This document shows, piece after piece, positions 10,705 through 21,312 of a DNA stretch of 64,000 nt. Numbering within the stretch: the stretch's first letter is position 1; each line of letters opens with the position of its first letter. The notes beneath the pieces were generated by a model. That model had not been told where the DNA came from. It saw nothing but the letters and a program-made list of their open reading frames with translations, and did no database searches. Origin of the DNA: Candidatus Altimarinota bacterium (lineage in GTDB: Bacteria; Patescibacteriota; Gracilibacteria; BD1-5; UBA2023); NCBI GenBank assembly GCA_028689065.1, contig JAQTWX010000001.1, positions 1 through 64,000 on the forward strand, read 5' to 3'. Both the position numbers and the translations under genes were made by a program.

Positions 10705-10728
10705 AAAAAGGTAAACCGAAGTTTACCT
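10703..10728 (-). terminator. Minus-strand terminator with UUCG loop
   Basis: Read on the minus strand, AGGTAAAC-TTCG-GTTTACCT is followed by a run of T. It overlaps the stop codon of the 46-residue membrane gene. On the plus strand the hairpin lacks a T run, so groES is not clearly terminated here. Confidence 0.75.
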
Positions 10729-10863
10729 GAAAAGAGAAACGATAAGTAATTCAACGAAATCGAGATGAGGATATTTCACATGTTGTATATAAAACCATGC
10801 GATAATAAATCCCACACACAATACTCCCACAACTACTACTTTTAATCGTTCTTTCCAATTCAT
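10723..10863 (-). CDS. Small single-pass membrane protein (46 aa) with a strong Shine-Dalgarno
   Basis: The ATG at 10863 is preceded by GGGAGG at a five-base spacing, one of very few clear ribosome-binding sites in the window. The product starts MNWKERLKVVVVGVLCVGFI and has one hydrophobic helix (residues 8-26) with positive charge before it, then a short tail with a second hydrophobic patch. Its own terminator follows. It lies between groES and groEL on the opposite strand. No family is recognised. RBS, membrane helix and terminator together make a real gene likely. Confidence 0.68.
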   Translation of the reverse strand: MNWKERLKVVVVGVLCVGFIIAWFYIQHVKYPHLDFVELLIVSLFR

Positions 10864-10970
10864 AACAACCTCCCTTTATTGGTTTATGAAAAGTAAAATT
10901 ACTTTAATTAAAATTCAAAATAAGTCAAATACAAAAATAATGATTTTCAAAAAATGGGGGTTTTAGGGGG

Positions 10971-11027
10971 AAAACTGCTCGAGTCCGACGATAAACAGCT
11001 TATTTGCTGCTACCAGACGAGTTTTTT
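10971..11027. other. Structured intergenic sequence upstream of groEL
   Basis: Nested pairing is visible: an outer CTCG...CGAG stem with flanking AAAA and TTTTTT, and an inner CAGC-TTATTT-GCTG hairpin. It could be a terminator or a leader structure ahead of groEL. No gene is supported between 10864 and 11094. Confidence 0.4.
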
Positions 11028-11046
11028 ACCCTTAAAGACTTTTGGT

Positions 11047-11064
11047 ACTTTTGGTCACAAAAGT
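11047..11064. promoter_or_regulatory. Inverted repeat in the groEL promoter region
   Basis: ACTTTTG-GTCA-CAAAAGT is a perfect 7-bp inverted repeat directly upstream of TATAAA (11066-11071) and 31 bases before the groEL ATG. Its position fits an operator. No known regulator motif is recognised. Confidence 0.35.
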
Positions 11065-11094
11065 ATATAAAATACATTCTTAATTTATAAAGCT

Positions 11095-12738
11095 ATGTCA
11101 AAAACAATTCTTTTCGGAGACGAAGCTCGTCTCCAGATGTTCTCCGGTATGGAGAAAGTCGCAAAAACTGTGACTGCCACCATTGGACCAAAAGGTCGTA
11201 ATGTTATATTTGCAAAATCCTATGGAGCACCTCAGGTGACCAACGATGGAGTGACCATCGCAAAAGAAATCGAACTCGAAGACCCGATTGAAAACATGGG
11301 TGCCGAGCTTATCAAGGAAGCAGCAAGTAAGACCAACGATGCTGCTGGGGACGGGACAACCACCGCTACCCTCCTCACCTATGCAATGGTCAAGGAAGGA
11401 CTCCGCGAGATTCGTTCTGGAATCAATGCTATCGAACTTAAAAACGGGATGAAGATGGCAGGAAACCTCGTAGAGGCAGAACTTGCCAAAAATTCCAAGA
11501 AGATATCCACAAGTGAAGAAATCACACAGATTGCGACGATTTCCGCACAAGATAGCGAAGTTGGAGAAGTTATCTCCATGGCGATGTCCAAGGTTGGAAA
11601 CGACGGAGTTATAACGGTTGAAGAAGGTCAGACTTTCGGGCTCGAAGTCGAGCTCACGGAAGGTATGAAGTTCGATACTGGGTATGTTTCTCCATACATG
11701 GTAAGCGATGCCGAGAAGATGGAATCTCGTATGAGCGATACCTATATTCTCGTAACCGACAAGAAAATCACATCTCTTAAAGATATGATCCCCGTATTTG
11801 AAGAACTTGCGGGAAGTGGGAAACGAGACCTCGTCATCATTGCGGAAGATGTCGAGGGTGATGCACTTGCGGGAATTATTCTCAATAAGCTCAAAGGAGC
11901 ATTTAATGTCCTCGCTATCAAAGCACCAGGATTTGGAGATCGCAAGAAAGAGATTCTCAAAGACATTGCCATCCTGACTGGAGCGACCGTCATTACCGAT
12001 GAGCTCGGATTCAAACTCGAGCACGTTACTATGGAACATCTCGGGCATGCAAAAACTGTTATTGCCAAGAAAGATAATACCACGATTATCGGTGGAACCG
12101 GAGACAAATCTCGTATCGAAGCTCGCGTAAATGAGATTCGAGGACAGATTGAGAATACGAAATCTGAATACGACCGAGAAAAACTTGCAGAACGTCTCGC
12201 AAAACTCGCGGGAGGAATCGCAGTTATCAAAGTGGGAGCCGCAAGTGAAGTGGAGATGAAAGAAAAGAAGCTCCGTATCGAAGATGCACTCAATGCGACC
12301 AAAGCAGCGGTGGATGAAGGAATCGTTGCAGGTGGAGGAGTTGCCTTACTGAAAGCTTCTCTTGCTCTTGAAAATATGAAGCTTGAAAATAAAGACCAGG
12401 AAGTCGGTGCTCATATTGTCGCACGAGCACTCTCCTACCCTATGAAACAGATTGCTGAAAACGCTGGAAAAGAAGGAGCCATTATCGTTGATACAATCCG
12501 AAAGAACAGCGATGTAAATTATGGGTATGATGCTGCAACTGATACTTTTGTTGATATGATTAAAGTGGGTATCATCGACCCAAAGAAAGTAGCCCGGGCA
12601 GCTCTCGAGAACGCCATTTCCATCGCTGGAATGTTTCTCACAACCGAAGCGCTCATCGCTCCAGTTCCAAAAAAAGAAGAACCAAGCATCTCTCCATGAG
12701 CTGGAATGGGAGGTATGGGCGGAATGGGAATGTACTAA
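11095..12738 (+). CDS. groEL: Chaperonin GroEL
   Basis: This is a 547-residue ATP-dependent chaperonin. The N-terminal ATP-binding motif [12 protein letters not shown], the apical domain and the conserved AGGGVALL and GYDAATDTF segments are all present. Under the standard code it would stop at TGA 12697. Read as Gly it continues through [12 protein letters not shown] to TAA, which restores the hallmark GGM-repeat tail of GroEL. This is one of the cleanest proofs of the recoded UGA in the window. It is the only UGA in the gene, and it ends directly before a strong terminator. Confidence 0.98.
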
Positions 12739-12757
12739 GAGTAAAATATGAAGTTTT

Positions 12758-12789
12758 AAAAAACCTCGAGAGATTTCTCGAGGTTTTTT
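12758..12789 (+). terminator. Intrinsic terminator after groEL
   Basis: A 14-bp perfect stem (AAAAAACCTCGAGA with TCTCGAGGTTTTTT) around GATT ends in a T run. It can also serve the convergent prepilin gene. Confidence 0.92.
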
Positions 12790-12795
12790 AAATGA

Positions 12796-13536
12796 TTAAT
12801 AATTCATCGGGCAATCTATATCCTCAATGAGAGCACTTCCAGAGTTCACGATCTGATATGTTCCAGACCCCATACTTCGTCCGGCATTATATACTTCAAG
12901 ACAAGATAAATAATTTCAACCCGTTTCTATGGTTACTCCGCTTTCTGATAAGATTCCAGAAAGAGTGGATCCTAGGGAAATTAATTGTCATTTCATATCA
13001 TATGGAAGATTATAACTCCCTCCGTCAAGGATAAATTTACCACTATTTACATTCACATCAAATGAAGTTGCTCCAGTTACCGCGAGAAGCAGTGTCGGAA
13101 AGAGATTTTTTGTGATGCTCTTATAATCCCCTTTCACGACCGCTTTCGGGGTATCGATATTTTCAAGAGTAAGAGCCAGTTGAAATTGTTGCCGATTTGT
13201 TGGAGTACTATACCAGTACCAATTTTTACTTCGTGGATCTTTTGGGATATTCGAGAGGACATTAGAAATAATATCACTTGTCATAAGTCCCTGAAATATA
13301 ACCACTCCTGAATTTGTTATGTTTATAGGATTTATTGGTAATGGATATGCTCATTCTTTTTGTTTATGACTCTTGAGATCAATCCGAAGCTTCTCTATAT
13401 CATTTATTCTCTGAGAATCACGAGCATCAGCAATAGTATCAGTATAATATATACTCCCCATTACAGAAAGAATGGCAAGAATAGTCATGGCAACTACTAA
13501 TTCTACAAGAGTAAAAGCATTATTATTTTTTAACAT
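12796..13536 (-). CDS. Type IV prepilin-like protein (246 aa)
   Basis: The short leader MLKNNNA is followed by FTLVELVVAMTILAILSVMG, a canonical prepilin peptidase site with Glu at +5 and a hydrophobic helix, then YTDTIADARDSQRINDIEKL as in GspG/PilA-type pilins. The globular part contains YNAGRSMGSGTYQI and two cysteines near the C-terminus. The frame is joined through three glycine UGAs (the first two near 13348 and 12985). It is likely a pilin or minor pseudopilin exported to the envelope. It stands alone between groEL and uvrB. Confidence 0.85.
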
Positions 13537-13740
13537 TTAGACTCAAGAGTTAAGGAAAAAATATTATATAATCAAGTATATCTTTGATTCTTGATTTTCA
13601 AAATCAAAATTATTAACCAATAGAACATTTTTTTAAGAATTGTTTAAAAAAAGAAAACATATCCAAAAATTAAGGTTTTCTTTTGCAAATAATAGGAAAA
13701 AATCTATACTCAGGAGTTACTTTAAAATTATTCTTCCTTC

Positions 13741-15690
13741 ATGCCCCAATTCAAACTCCACGCAAAATACACTCCAACAGGAGATCAACCTCAAGCTATT
13801 GAGAAACTCCTCCAGTGACTCAAAACAGGGAAAAATTTCCAGACACTTCTCTGAGTAACAGGATCAGGAAAGACTTTCACGATGGCAAATATCATAGAAA
13901 AGATACAACGTCCGACACTTGTTATCGCTCACAATAAAACTCTTGCTGCACAACTCGCACAAGAATTCAAGGAGTTTTTTCCAGAAAATGCCGTGCATTA
14001 TTTCGTCTCATACTACGATTACTATCAGCCGGAAGCATTTATTGTAAAAACTGGAACCTATATCGAAAAAGAAGCTACTATCAATGAAGAAATTGATCGT
14101 CTCCGTCATGCTGCGACAGAAAGTCTCCTTTCTCGAAAAGATGTTATCATCGTGGCATCAGTTTCGTGTATCTATGGTATAGGAGAACAAGAAGAGTATG
14201 AAGCACAGACATTTAAAATACAAAAAAATAATAAAGATACGATTGAATCTATTATAGAAAAACTTGTGCAACTCCAATTCAAGCGTACAAAGACCGATTT
14301 TAAGCCAGGAAATTTTCGAATTCAAGGCGACACACTCGATATATTTCCAGCGAGTTCCGAGCTTTTTTATTCCATCGAATTTTTTGGTGATGATATCGAA
14401 CGAATCGTACAAAAAGTACCGATTACAAATGAAGTAATAACCTCTTTCGATGAGATTACTATTTTTCCTGCGAAGCACTTCATCTCGTCAAGTACGACCA
14501 TAGAGGAAGTAATTCCGAAAATAAAAAAAGAACTCGATGAACGACTCGAATTTTTCAAATCACAAAACGACTTTGTGAAGATTGAACGACTCAAAACCAA
14601 AGTCGAGTATGATCTAGAAATGATGCAGGAAGTCGGATATGTGAATGGAATTGAGAACTATTCTATGTATTTATCCAAAAGAAAACCTGGAAGTAGTCCA
14701 ACCACGCTTATAGATTTTTTCCCGAAAGACTTTATGACTTTTATTGATGAGAGTCATATATCTATTCCACAAATTGGCGGAATGTACGCGGGTGACCGAG
14801 CTCGTAAAGAAAACCTCATCGATAATGGATTTCGTCTTCCCTCGGCATTTGAGAACCGACCACTTCGCTTTGAAGAATTCGAGAAAAAAATCGGGCAAAC
14901 CATATTTGTTTCTGCCACTCCGTCCAAGTACGAGGCAGCTCATAGTGAAGCCACTGTAGAACAAATTATCCGTCCAACAGGACTTCTCGATCCCGAGATT
15001 AGTATAGAAGATATGGAATATGTGGCAGATAGTCTCATGGGACATATTCAATCCACTATTAAACGAGGTGAACGATTTCTTATTACTACTATCACCAAGA
15101 AATCTTCCGAGGAACTTTCGGAATATCTCGCCAGTAATGGAATCAAGGTTCGGTATCTTCATTCGGAAATCGAAACTATCGAACGACTGGAGATTCTTCG
15201 AGACCTTCGACTCGGAAAGACTGATGGAATTGTCTGAGTCAATCTCCTTCGAGAAGGACTCGATCTTCCTGAGGTCTCCTTTATCGGAATCCTCGATGCG
15301 GAGAAAATTGGATTTCTTCGATCTACTTCTTCTCTCCTCCAGATTATCGGACGTGCTGCACGTAATATTCATGGATATGTTGTGATGTATTCACATAAAT
15401 GTCGGGAATCTATCGCTATGACAGAAGCAGTAGATATCACCTACAAACGACGTGCGATTCAACATCAGTACAATATAGACCATGGAATTACTCCGGAAAC
15501 CATCGTTTCTCGCATCAAGGACACTGGACTCAAGTGAAAGAAACTTCATGATGACGAAGCGATGCGCTGAGAAAGTCAAAAAACTCGTATCAAGCGACTC
15601 GAACTCGAAATGGACATAGCCTCTGCAAACCTCGATTTTGAACTCGCTGCCGAGATTCGAGATGAACTCCTCGCGATAAAGAAAAAATAA
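13741..15690 (+). CDS. uvrB: Excinuclease ABC subunit B (UvrB)
   Basis: UvrB is the DNA-damage-verifying helicase-like subunit of nucleotide excision repair. The 649-residue protein needs five glycine UGAs (13816, 13852, 15235, 15535, 15568). The second supplies the first Gly of the Walker A segment GVTGSGKTF. The beta-hairpin region ([11 protein letters not shown]), [26 protein letters not shown], motif [10 protein letters not shown] and a C-terminal UvrC-binding helix pair are all visible. Length is normal for the family. The start is a lone ATG after a CTTCCTTC tract. No uvrA or uvrC is in the window. Confidence 0.97.
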
Positions 15691-15774
15691 TATACTTTTC
15701 TCTCTCATTTTTTGCAAAATCCACCAGAAAAGAGTACAATATCAGGAAGTATAACAAAAAACAAAAACAAAAAT

Positions 15775-16776
15775 ATGACGGAAGCTCTCCATACTCCAAG
15801 CACGCCAGAAGTGCGTATATATCCTCCGATGAACGTGGGAAATCTTTTGGCGAAGTACTCGCATCTCGCGAGTACACAACAGGAAGTGGAACTTGCGGAG
15901 AGGCAGACAAGTGAGCGGAATACGTTGAAACATCGTCACCGAGAAGCAGGACAACGAGTCCAACAAGAAACTCATGAGAGACTCAATATCGAGCAGATGA
16001 TCACAAGAGCTCAGGCTCTCCTCTATGAAGCCTTTGGAATCGACCCAAAACTGGATCGAAACAGTGTGTTCGGCAAGTTTACCAAGGGAGGAATCGATGC
16101 GATGATCATGGATAATATCGATTTCGTGAAGGATATCGTCGAGCATGGAATCGGGACGGTCATAGAGGGAATTAAATCACTATTCTCTCTCGAAGGAATT
16201 GAACGGATGCTCAAAGAAACTGGCAAATCCCTGCATGATCTCATATCCGGAGATGCGTATGCCACCGGAAAGGCAGTGGGAGGACTTGGATTCGGAGCGG
16301 TGGGTATGGTGCGAGGAGCGCTGAAATCGGAGATGAAGCATATACTTAAAGAAAAATCGGTCGTACGAGGGGTGAATGCTCTGGTAGAAGAAAAACACAT
16401 CACGCCTCCGAAAATAGGAGAGCTCCTCAGATGATTCGATCCTATGAAACTCAATCCAAAAGAAGCACTTTTCGCCATAGATCAAATCAATGCCCATATG
16501 GATGTCACTGAGCTCATTCATACGACTGGAAGTATACAAAATTTCACACAAAGTCTTAAAAATCTTGCGAAGTACGTGGAAGTAAATACAGAGAAAATAG
16601 GATCATTACGAGGAGAGTATTTACGCTCTATGATAGAACTGCGAAAAAATCTAAAAGATATAATTTTGGATCCAAAAATGACAGTGGATGATGCTCAAGA
16701 CTTAGCTAAATTAAACAAAGATACCCTAGATAAAACTATTTATTATCTCAATCCTCATTTATGACCGCAAAAATAA
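15775..16776 (+). CDS. Hypothetical protein (333 aa), mostly helical
   Basis: No family is recognised. The frame starts at ATG 15775, crosses a UGA near 16432 and a second at 16762 that overlaps the next gene's ATG, and then stops at TAA 16774. Residues 35-75 are a charged coiled-coil-like stretch (QQEVELAERQTSERN). The middle is Gly-rich and amphipathic (GKAVGGLGFGAVGMVRGALK), possibly membrane-associated. It overlaps the following gene by 16 bases, so the two are almost certainly cotranscribed and may act together. Confidence 0.75.
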
Positions 16777-17180
16777 ACACTACTCACGAAAATCAAGGAT
16801 TCTTCCGAGAAGTATGGGATGCTGTGGATACTAAAACTGCCACTTACCTAATCCGTTTTGAAGATGGGGGATTTGAAAAGCTTATTGACCGATGGTGGGA
16901 ATTTTATTTTAAAAAACAAACCGAATATATTAACGAGGAAGAATTTAAAAACTATTTGCGCGAGATGATTGGCATATACATCAGATATATAACAGTCGAA
17001 AAAGATGAACCATTTAATTCAGAAAAATCCGCTAGAATAAAATGGATAAGAGAAACTTATAAAGAACTTCTCTACGAAGAATTACATGGAGATACAACAA
17101 AAAAACAAGAAGCTCTCATCAAACAAGTCGGAAAAAGAGGGATAGTTTTACAGATTTTGGACTGGACACGAGGAAAGTAA
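16761..17180 (+). CDS. Hypothetical protein (139 aa)
   Basis: The compact, soluble, charged protein contains FEKLIDRWWEFYFKKQTEYI and ends ILQILDWTRGK. No family is recognised. Its ATG lies inside the end of the upstream gene, which suggests translational coupling. A hairpin terminator follows eight bases after the stop. Confidence 0.78.
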   Translation: MTAKINTTHENQGFFREVWDAVDTKTATYLIRFEDGGFEKLIDRWWEFYFKKQTEYINEEEFKNYLREMIGIYIRYITVEKDEPFNSEKSARIKWIRETYKELLYEELHGDTTKKQEALIKQVGKRGIVLQILDWTRGK

Positions 17181-17187
17181 AATAAGA

Positions 17188-17210
17188 GAACCCGCCGTGG
17201 CGGGTTCTGA
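17188..17210 (+). terminator. Hairpin after the two hypotheticals
   Basis: AGAACCCGC and GCGGGTTCT pair perfectly around CGTG, followed by a weak T-rich stretch (GATTTAGTTTT). Confidence 0.65.
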
Positions 17211-17234
17211 TTTAGTTTTGGTTCGCGTACTGAT

Positions 17235-17900
17235 TTACCATTTTGGTAGAGTAGAGTAGTCCTGAGAACTATGAAACGAGTCAATTTCATCAAGAATCTT
17301 CGTGAGTCCATTCATACTTGAATCTCGTGCATAGAGCTCTATCGTATGAAACAAAAAAGGTTTATCTCGGAAGCGAATATGGAGGTATTTAAAAGGTTTA
17401 AATCCATACACAGCACACTGCACATCCGCAAGAACTGCGGAGATTGTGCCATTGGAATCACCGAAAGGATGCACTTGACCGAACTCGATATAAAATCTGA
17501 GAATATCTTCCCGACTTACCCTTTGGATCGCATTAAATTCGGTAATAAGTTTTTCGAGATCACGAGGTATATTTTTACAGTCCGTAAAGTTCATTATCCG
17601 AAAAGAAAAAAACTGTTTTCTCCACTCTCCCGGGAGATTTTCTACTTCTATCCCATCATTTCCCACTGCTTTTATACTATACCCTACTGGATAGAAAAGT
17701 GTGTGAAATTGTCGGAAAAAACCAACATTCAAGACTCCTTTTTTGAAATATTCGTTTTGAACAAACTCTGCAAGAATGCTCGTATGTTTCTCGAACATTG
17801 CGACCATATTTTCTTTCTCACTTTCACTTTTTCCTTTCAAAATCGACTCCAGCCGTGGAGAGAGACTGTTTCGTATCACTTTCAAGATATCTATTACCAT
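17235..17900 (-). CDS. Fic/DOC-family protein with an altered active-site motif
   Basis: The 221-residue protein has a Fic fold signature near residues 140-150, FGQVHPFGDSNGTISAVLAD. Fic enzymes usually transfer AMP or another nucleotide part to target proteins and carry HPFx(D/E)GNGRxxR. Here the His, Pro, Phe and the Asn-Gly are kept, but the first Gly is Ser and the Arg that binds the phosphates is Thr. It may use another substrate, be weak or be inactive. No antitoxin gene with the (S/T)xxxE(G/N) inhibitory helix is obvious beside it. Transcription seems to start at or next to its ATG. Confidence 0.72.
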   Translation of the reverse strand: MVIDILKVIRNSLSPRLESILKGKSESEKENMVAMFEKHTSILAEFVQNEYFKKGVLNVGFFRQFHTLFYPVGYSIKAVGNDGIEVENLPGEWRKQFFSFRIMNFTDCKNIPRDLEKLITEFNAIQRVSREDILRFYIEFGQVHPFGDSNGTISAVLADVQCAVYGFKPFKYLHIRFRDKPFLFHTIELYARDSSMNGLTKILDEIDSFHSSQDYSTLPKW

Positions 17901-17908
17901 TTGATATA

Positions 17909-17937
17909 TTAATATTTATAAATTTTTACAGAGTCAA
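17909..17937 (-). promoter_or_regulatory. Promoter of the fic gene, leaving little or no leader
   Basis: On the minus strand TTGACT (17937-17932), 17 bases and TATTAA (17914-17909) form a good promoter. The expected start site is about seven bases on, within one or two bases of the ATG at 17900. Confidence 0.55.
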
Positions 17938-18062
17938 TTATATCGTTCCATTGATCCATATTAGAGCTAATAGTATGATTATACCTATTACCAACGCAAA
18001 GACTATTTATTAAAGGGAAGCGGAAGGAGTTGATGTACTTATAAGACTGGAAGATATAATAG

Positions 18063-18086
18063 GATTAATATTTAAAATATTAATCC
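18063..18086. repeat. Inverted repeat over the end of the prepilin-FecR gene
   Basis: GGATTAATATT and AATATTAATCC pair over 11 bases around a two-base centre and include the stop codon. There is no strong T run on either strand, so termination is uncertain. The surrounding 17901-18079 holds no supported gene. Confidence 0.45.
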
Positions 18087-20284
18087 TTCAGACAACGTAC
18101 AGAGAGATTATAATAATTAATATAATTATTATTGAAGCTCAACTGTTTTAAATCACTATTTATACTAAATTTAGACATTGATAATATGAGAGTAGACATT
18201 GTTGTTGATAGGAAGGATACTTCTTCACGATTCATACAAGCACTTCAACTAACACAATAACCAGCAAGAGTAAATCCTAGTTTGTTTTTAAGACTATTTG
18301 AATTATTTGAGTTCCATCCGAGATTGCTTCCTGTAGAGCTACCAAGTATTGTTTCAAGATTTGTCCATTCCGTATCGGACGGGATATGATATCCTCCTTT
18401 ACAAGGACAGGTTGTGTTATCTATAGATATACCAGTTCAAAAACAAGTATTTGTATTCATTACATTCCATTGATAGAGAGCTCCATAGAGATTCCCAGAT
18501 ACATCAACTTCATTCAAAGGAGATTGAGTAGTTCCTGATAAGTACTGAATACCAATCGACCCGATAGTAGAGTTACATCCCGCCCAAGTCTGCGATCCGA
18601 TAATAATATCTGATTTAAAACAGTTTCTATCTATATCTTTCCAGTTTCAGGTAGATACTTTAGTATCTATCTTTTTCTCCTCTCCCCATATGCGAAAATT
18701 ATCAAAAGAAAATTCACTTCCTCCGAGTACTTTAATATCGGGAGCAGAACACTCTCCACGGAAACAAAGTTGAAAGGTGTAGGTTCGTGAGACCTGAGTG
18801 TCAGAGATATAGGCAAATGCTCCGGTAATTGTTGTCAGAGTCTGAGTAACATCGAGTATTCCAGTAACTTCTGGGTTCGGTTTACTTAAGAATGTCGCAT
18901 CTGTCACGTCTCCAGTTCCAAAAGTGAGTCTATAGGAATCAGCTCCTGGATTCTGGAAAGTTACAGAAAGTGTTCCAGTTTGAGTAATAGTTCCATTTGA
19001 ATCAGTTATTTTTGTAAATGAAATATTATCTGCTTTTGGACGATATCCGAGAGAGAAGCGAGGATGTTGAATCTTTGTATCAATCGTGCTTTGGTCAATC
19101 GTACCAGTCGAGATTTGTATGGTCTGATTATCTGTTCGATTTGCGATACCATCAAGTTTGATTGCTTGTCCTCCATCAGGTACAATCATGTAGGATTTTG
19201 CATTATCTATAACAAATCCTTCTGTAGTAGTTGTATTAAAATTTTGAGTAAATGGAGTCTCTTTCCCCGTTGTATCAAGTTTCGCTACTTCGAGTTTACC
19301 AGATGCAAGAGAGAATGTGGTTACTCCAGTAGGGTTCTTTGATACTCCAAAAACTGTTCCACGAACTGCTGCGAGAGCAGAATCAGTTTGGATAGAGAAA
19401 TCACTCGGAGAATCCATCTCGGTTCTATAATGCGGAGCTTCAGTCCAAACCTCTCCAGACGTAAGAATAAGTACTACTCTGGATGCAAGATTATTATCAT
19501 CGTTATATTTCAAAGAACTTAAAGAGAGTTCTGTCTGGCTTTCCGTACTTCCGAGAGAAAGTTCAGAACCATCAGATATATGAAGCAGAGCAGTAGATCC
19601 CGTTGCAACTGTAATCACATCACCAGAATTAAGCTCTCCAGTAAGCGAAAGAGATGAATGAAGAGTAACTGTTCCTGAATAACTTGAAATATATGCGGTT
19701 ACTTTTCGTTCATACGGATTATACGGGAGGTTTTCCGTACTATCCTGCGATACAAAATTCGAAGAAGAGTATGATCGAATAAGAGAAGAAAGTCGCGTTT
19801 TTTCATATGTTCCACGAAGATATGTTTTGTATCCTCCTGTTGTTTCGTCATACAAGGTAGCAGCTACATCAAAAGCAGTATTATCTGTCAGCTTTCCATA
19901 TCCATAGAACTGTTTACTCTCAGGATCAAGAGCTTGGAAATTAAGGTATCCTGCTGGAAGAAAATTATTACTTACATATCCAGATATTCCATATGCACCA
20001 GAAAGCGAATGAGTGTATGTTCCTCTTTCATCATAAGAAATATAATTAGAATTTGGTTCTGGAAGAGTTTTCTTCATCTGATAATAATCTGATAAACTTA
20101 AATGAAGAGAGTCGATAGTCTCAATACGAGTAGTATTGTTAGCAGTTTTTATATATCCTGCGTATGAAACATAACTAACAATACTAATAGTTGCCAATAT
20201 AGATACAGAGACAAGTAATTCTATAAGAGAAAAACCGTAGATATTTTTTAAAAGATGTTTCTTTATTTCTGTATGTGTTTTCAT
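18080..20284 (-). CDS. Prepilin-like protein with FecR-type and FISUMP-type domains (734 aa)
   Basis: The leader ends in IYG and is followed by FSLIELLVSVSILATISIVS, a prepilin site and helix. Residues about 200-340 look like a FecR domain (STALLHISDGSELSLGST, then ALAAVRGTVFGVSKNPTG). Past the TGA at 18647 the frame continues about 190 codons into a FISUMP-like module: GYHIPSDTEWTNLETILG, GSNLGWNSNNSNSLKNKLGF and a final YYNLSVRCLKD. This combination should place a sensory or binding domain on a pilus tip or the envelope. Without UGA reading, the C-terminal module is lost from the gene model. Another prepilin gene lies upstream on the same strand. Confidence 0.8.
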
Positions 20285-20352
20285 ATATGAAAAGATAAGA
20301 ATTAAAGTTTCGAGGGGATTTTAGCAGATAAAATCAAAAAACAAAGTTATTT

Positions 20353-21138
20353 TTAAAGTGACAGAGTTATTTCCATAGTTTTTCCATTCTTTTCAAGGAA
20401 AATAGTTGCTTTTTCAAGATTATCAATATGTACTCCAGAACCTTGAAGTGTTTTTTTTCCGAGAATATTGCGAATCAAAAGAGATTCATATGATATATCA
20501 TTTCATCCAACTATGTCTACAAGATATACTTCTTTTTCTGAATTTTTATCCTTGTTTGTAAAGTTATAATATTGTATCTCATAAGAATTCATATTTTCAT
20601 CCCCTATCGCACTCGATATATTTTGCCATCTTTTTTGACTATCAGAAGGAAAAGAAAAAGAAAGTAATCCTCCACTTGCAAGCAATGTAGTAGTATGTCA
20701 TGGGGTGTTATACGTAGAAAAGTTAACCTCCCACATTCCAGTACTCGTATTGGTACTTTTCAAGATACCTGTTCCAGTAGAAAAATCAAATGAACATTCC
20801 ACGGGAGTGGCTTTTTTATAGTGATTAAGATTTGTAATAAATCCGAGGGAACCGCTTTCAAACATTATTTCATATGAAATCATTTCATGTTTCGCTATCA
20901 TCTGGTCATATCAATCAAGAGTATGAGAGATAAGATTTATAGTTGTTTCAGCATCCTGAACTTCTGTCATACGAGAAAGTCATGATATGGAAGTTACTCC
21001 AATCAGAGCAATAATAGTAACAACAATGAGAAGTTCTATAAGAGTAAAAGCAAAATTTCCTCCAATCCCTCTTCTTCAAGAAGAAAAATAGTATTGCATT
21101 CATCTTAGTAGAGTGGAAAAAATTGTTTTTGTTTTCAT
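20353..21138 (-). CDS. Type IV prepilin-like protein (261 aa)
   Basis: The leader of about 30 residues contains two glycine UGAs (MKTKTIFSTLLRGMQYYFSS at its start) and is followed by FAFTLIELLIVVTIIALIGV with Glu at +5. The mature part has a helical stalk (LSRMTEVQDAETTINLISHT) and a globular domain with one cysteine (PVECSFDF). At least six in-frame UGAs are needed. It lies 68 bases upstream of the prepilin-FecR gene and is probably cotranscribed with it, so the two may form one minor-pilin complex. Confidence 0.82.
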
Positions 21139-21312
21139 GGTTCTCACCACTAAAAAATAAAAAAAATAATTATTTGTAAGTATAGGTCTTTTTCATATAA
21201 TTTCAAGGAAACAAAGAGAAAAACACAATGACATTTGTAAAAGATAATCTATAAAAACTTATCATTTATACTCCTGAAAATAGAGTATTTTTAAAAACTT
21301 TTACAAAACAAT

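Noticed and set aside
10954-11070. 38-codon frame upstream of groEL ending in FGTFGHKSI
   Set aside because: It lies over the structured region and promoter palindrome of groEL and has no ribosome-binding signal or convincing protein character.
17935-18005. Tiny minus-strand hydrophobic frame (LVIGIIILLALIW)
   Set aside because: Only about 18-22 codons, no ATG, and bounded by stop codons on both sides; it overlaps the fic promoter.
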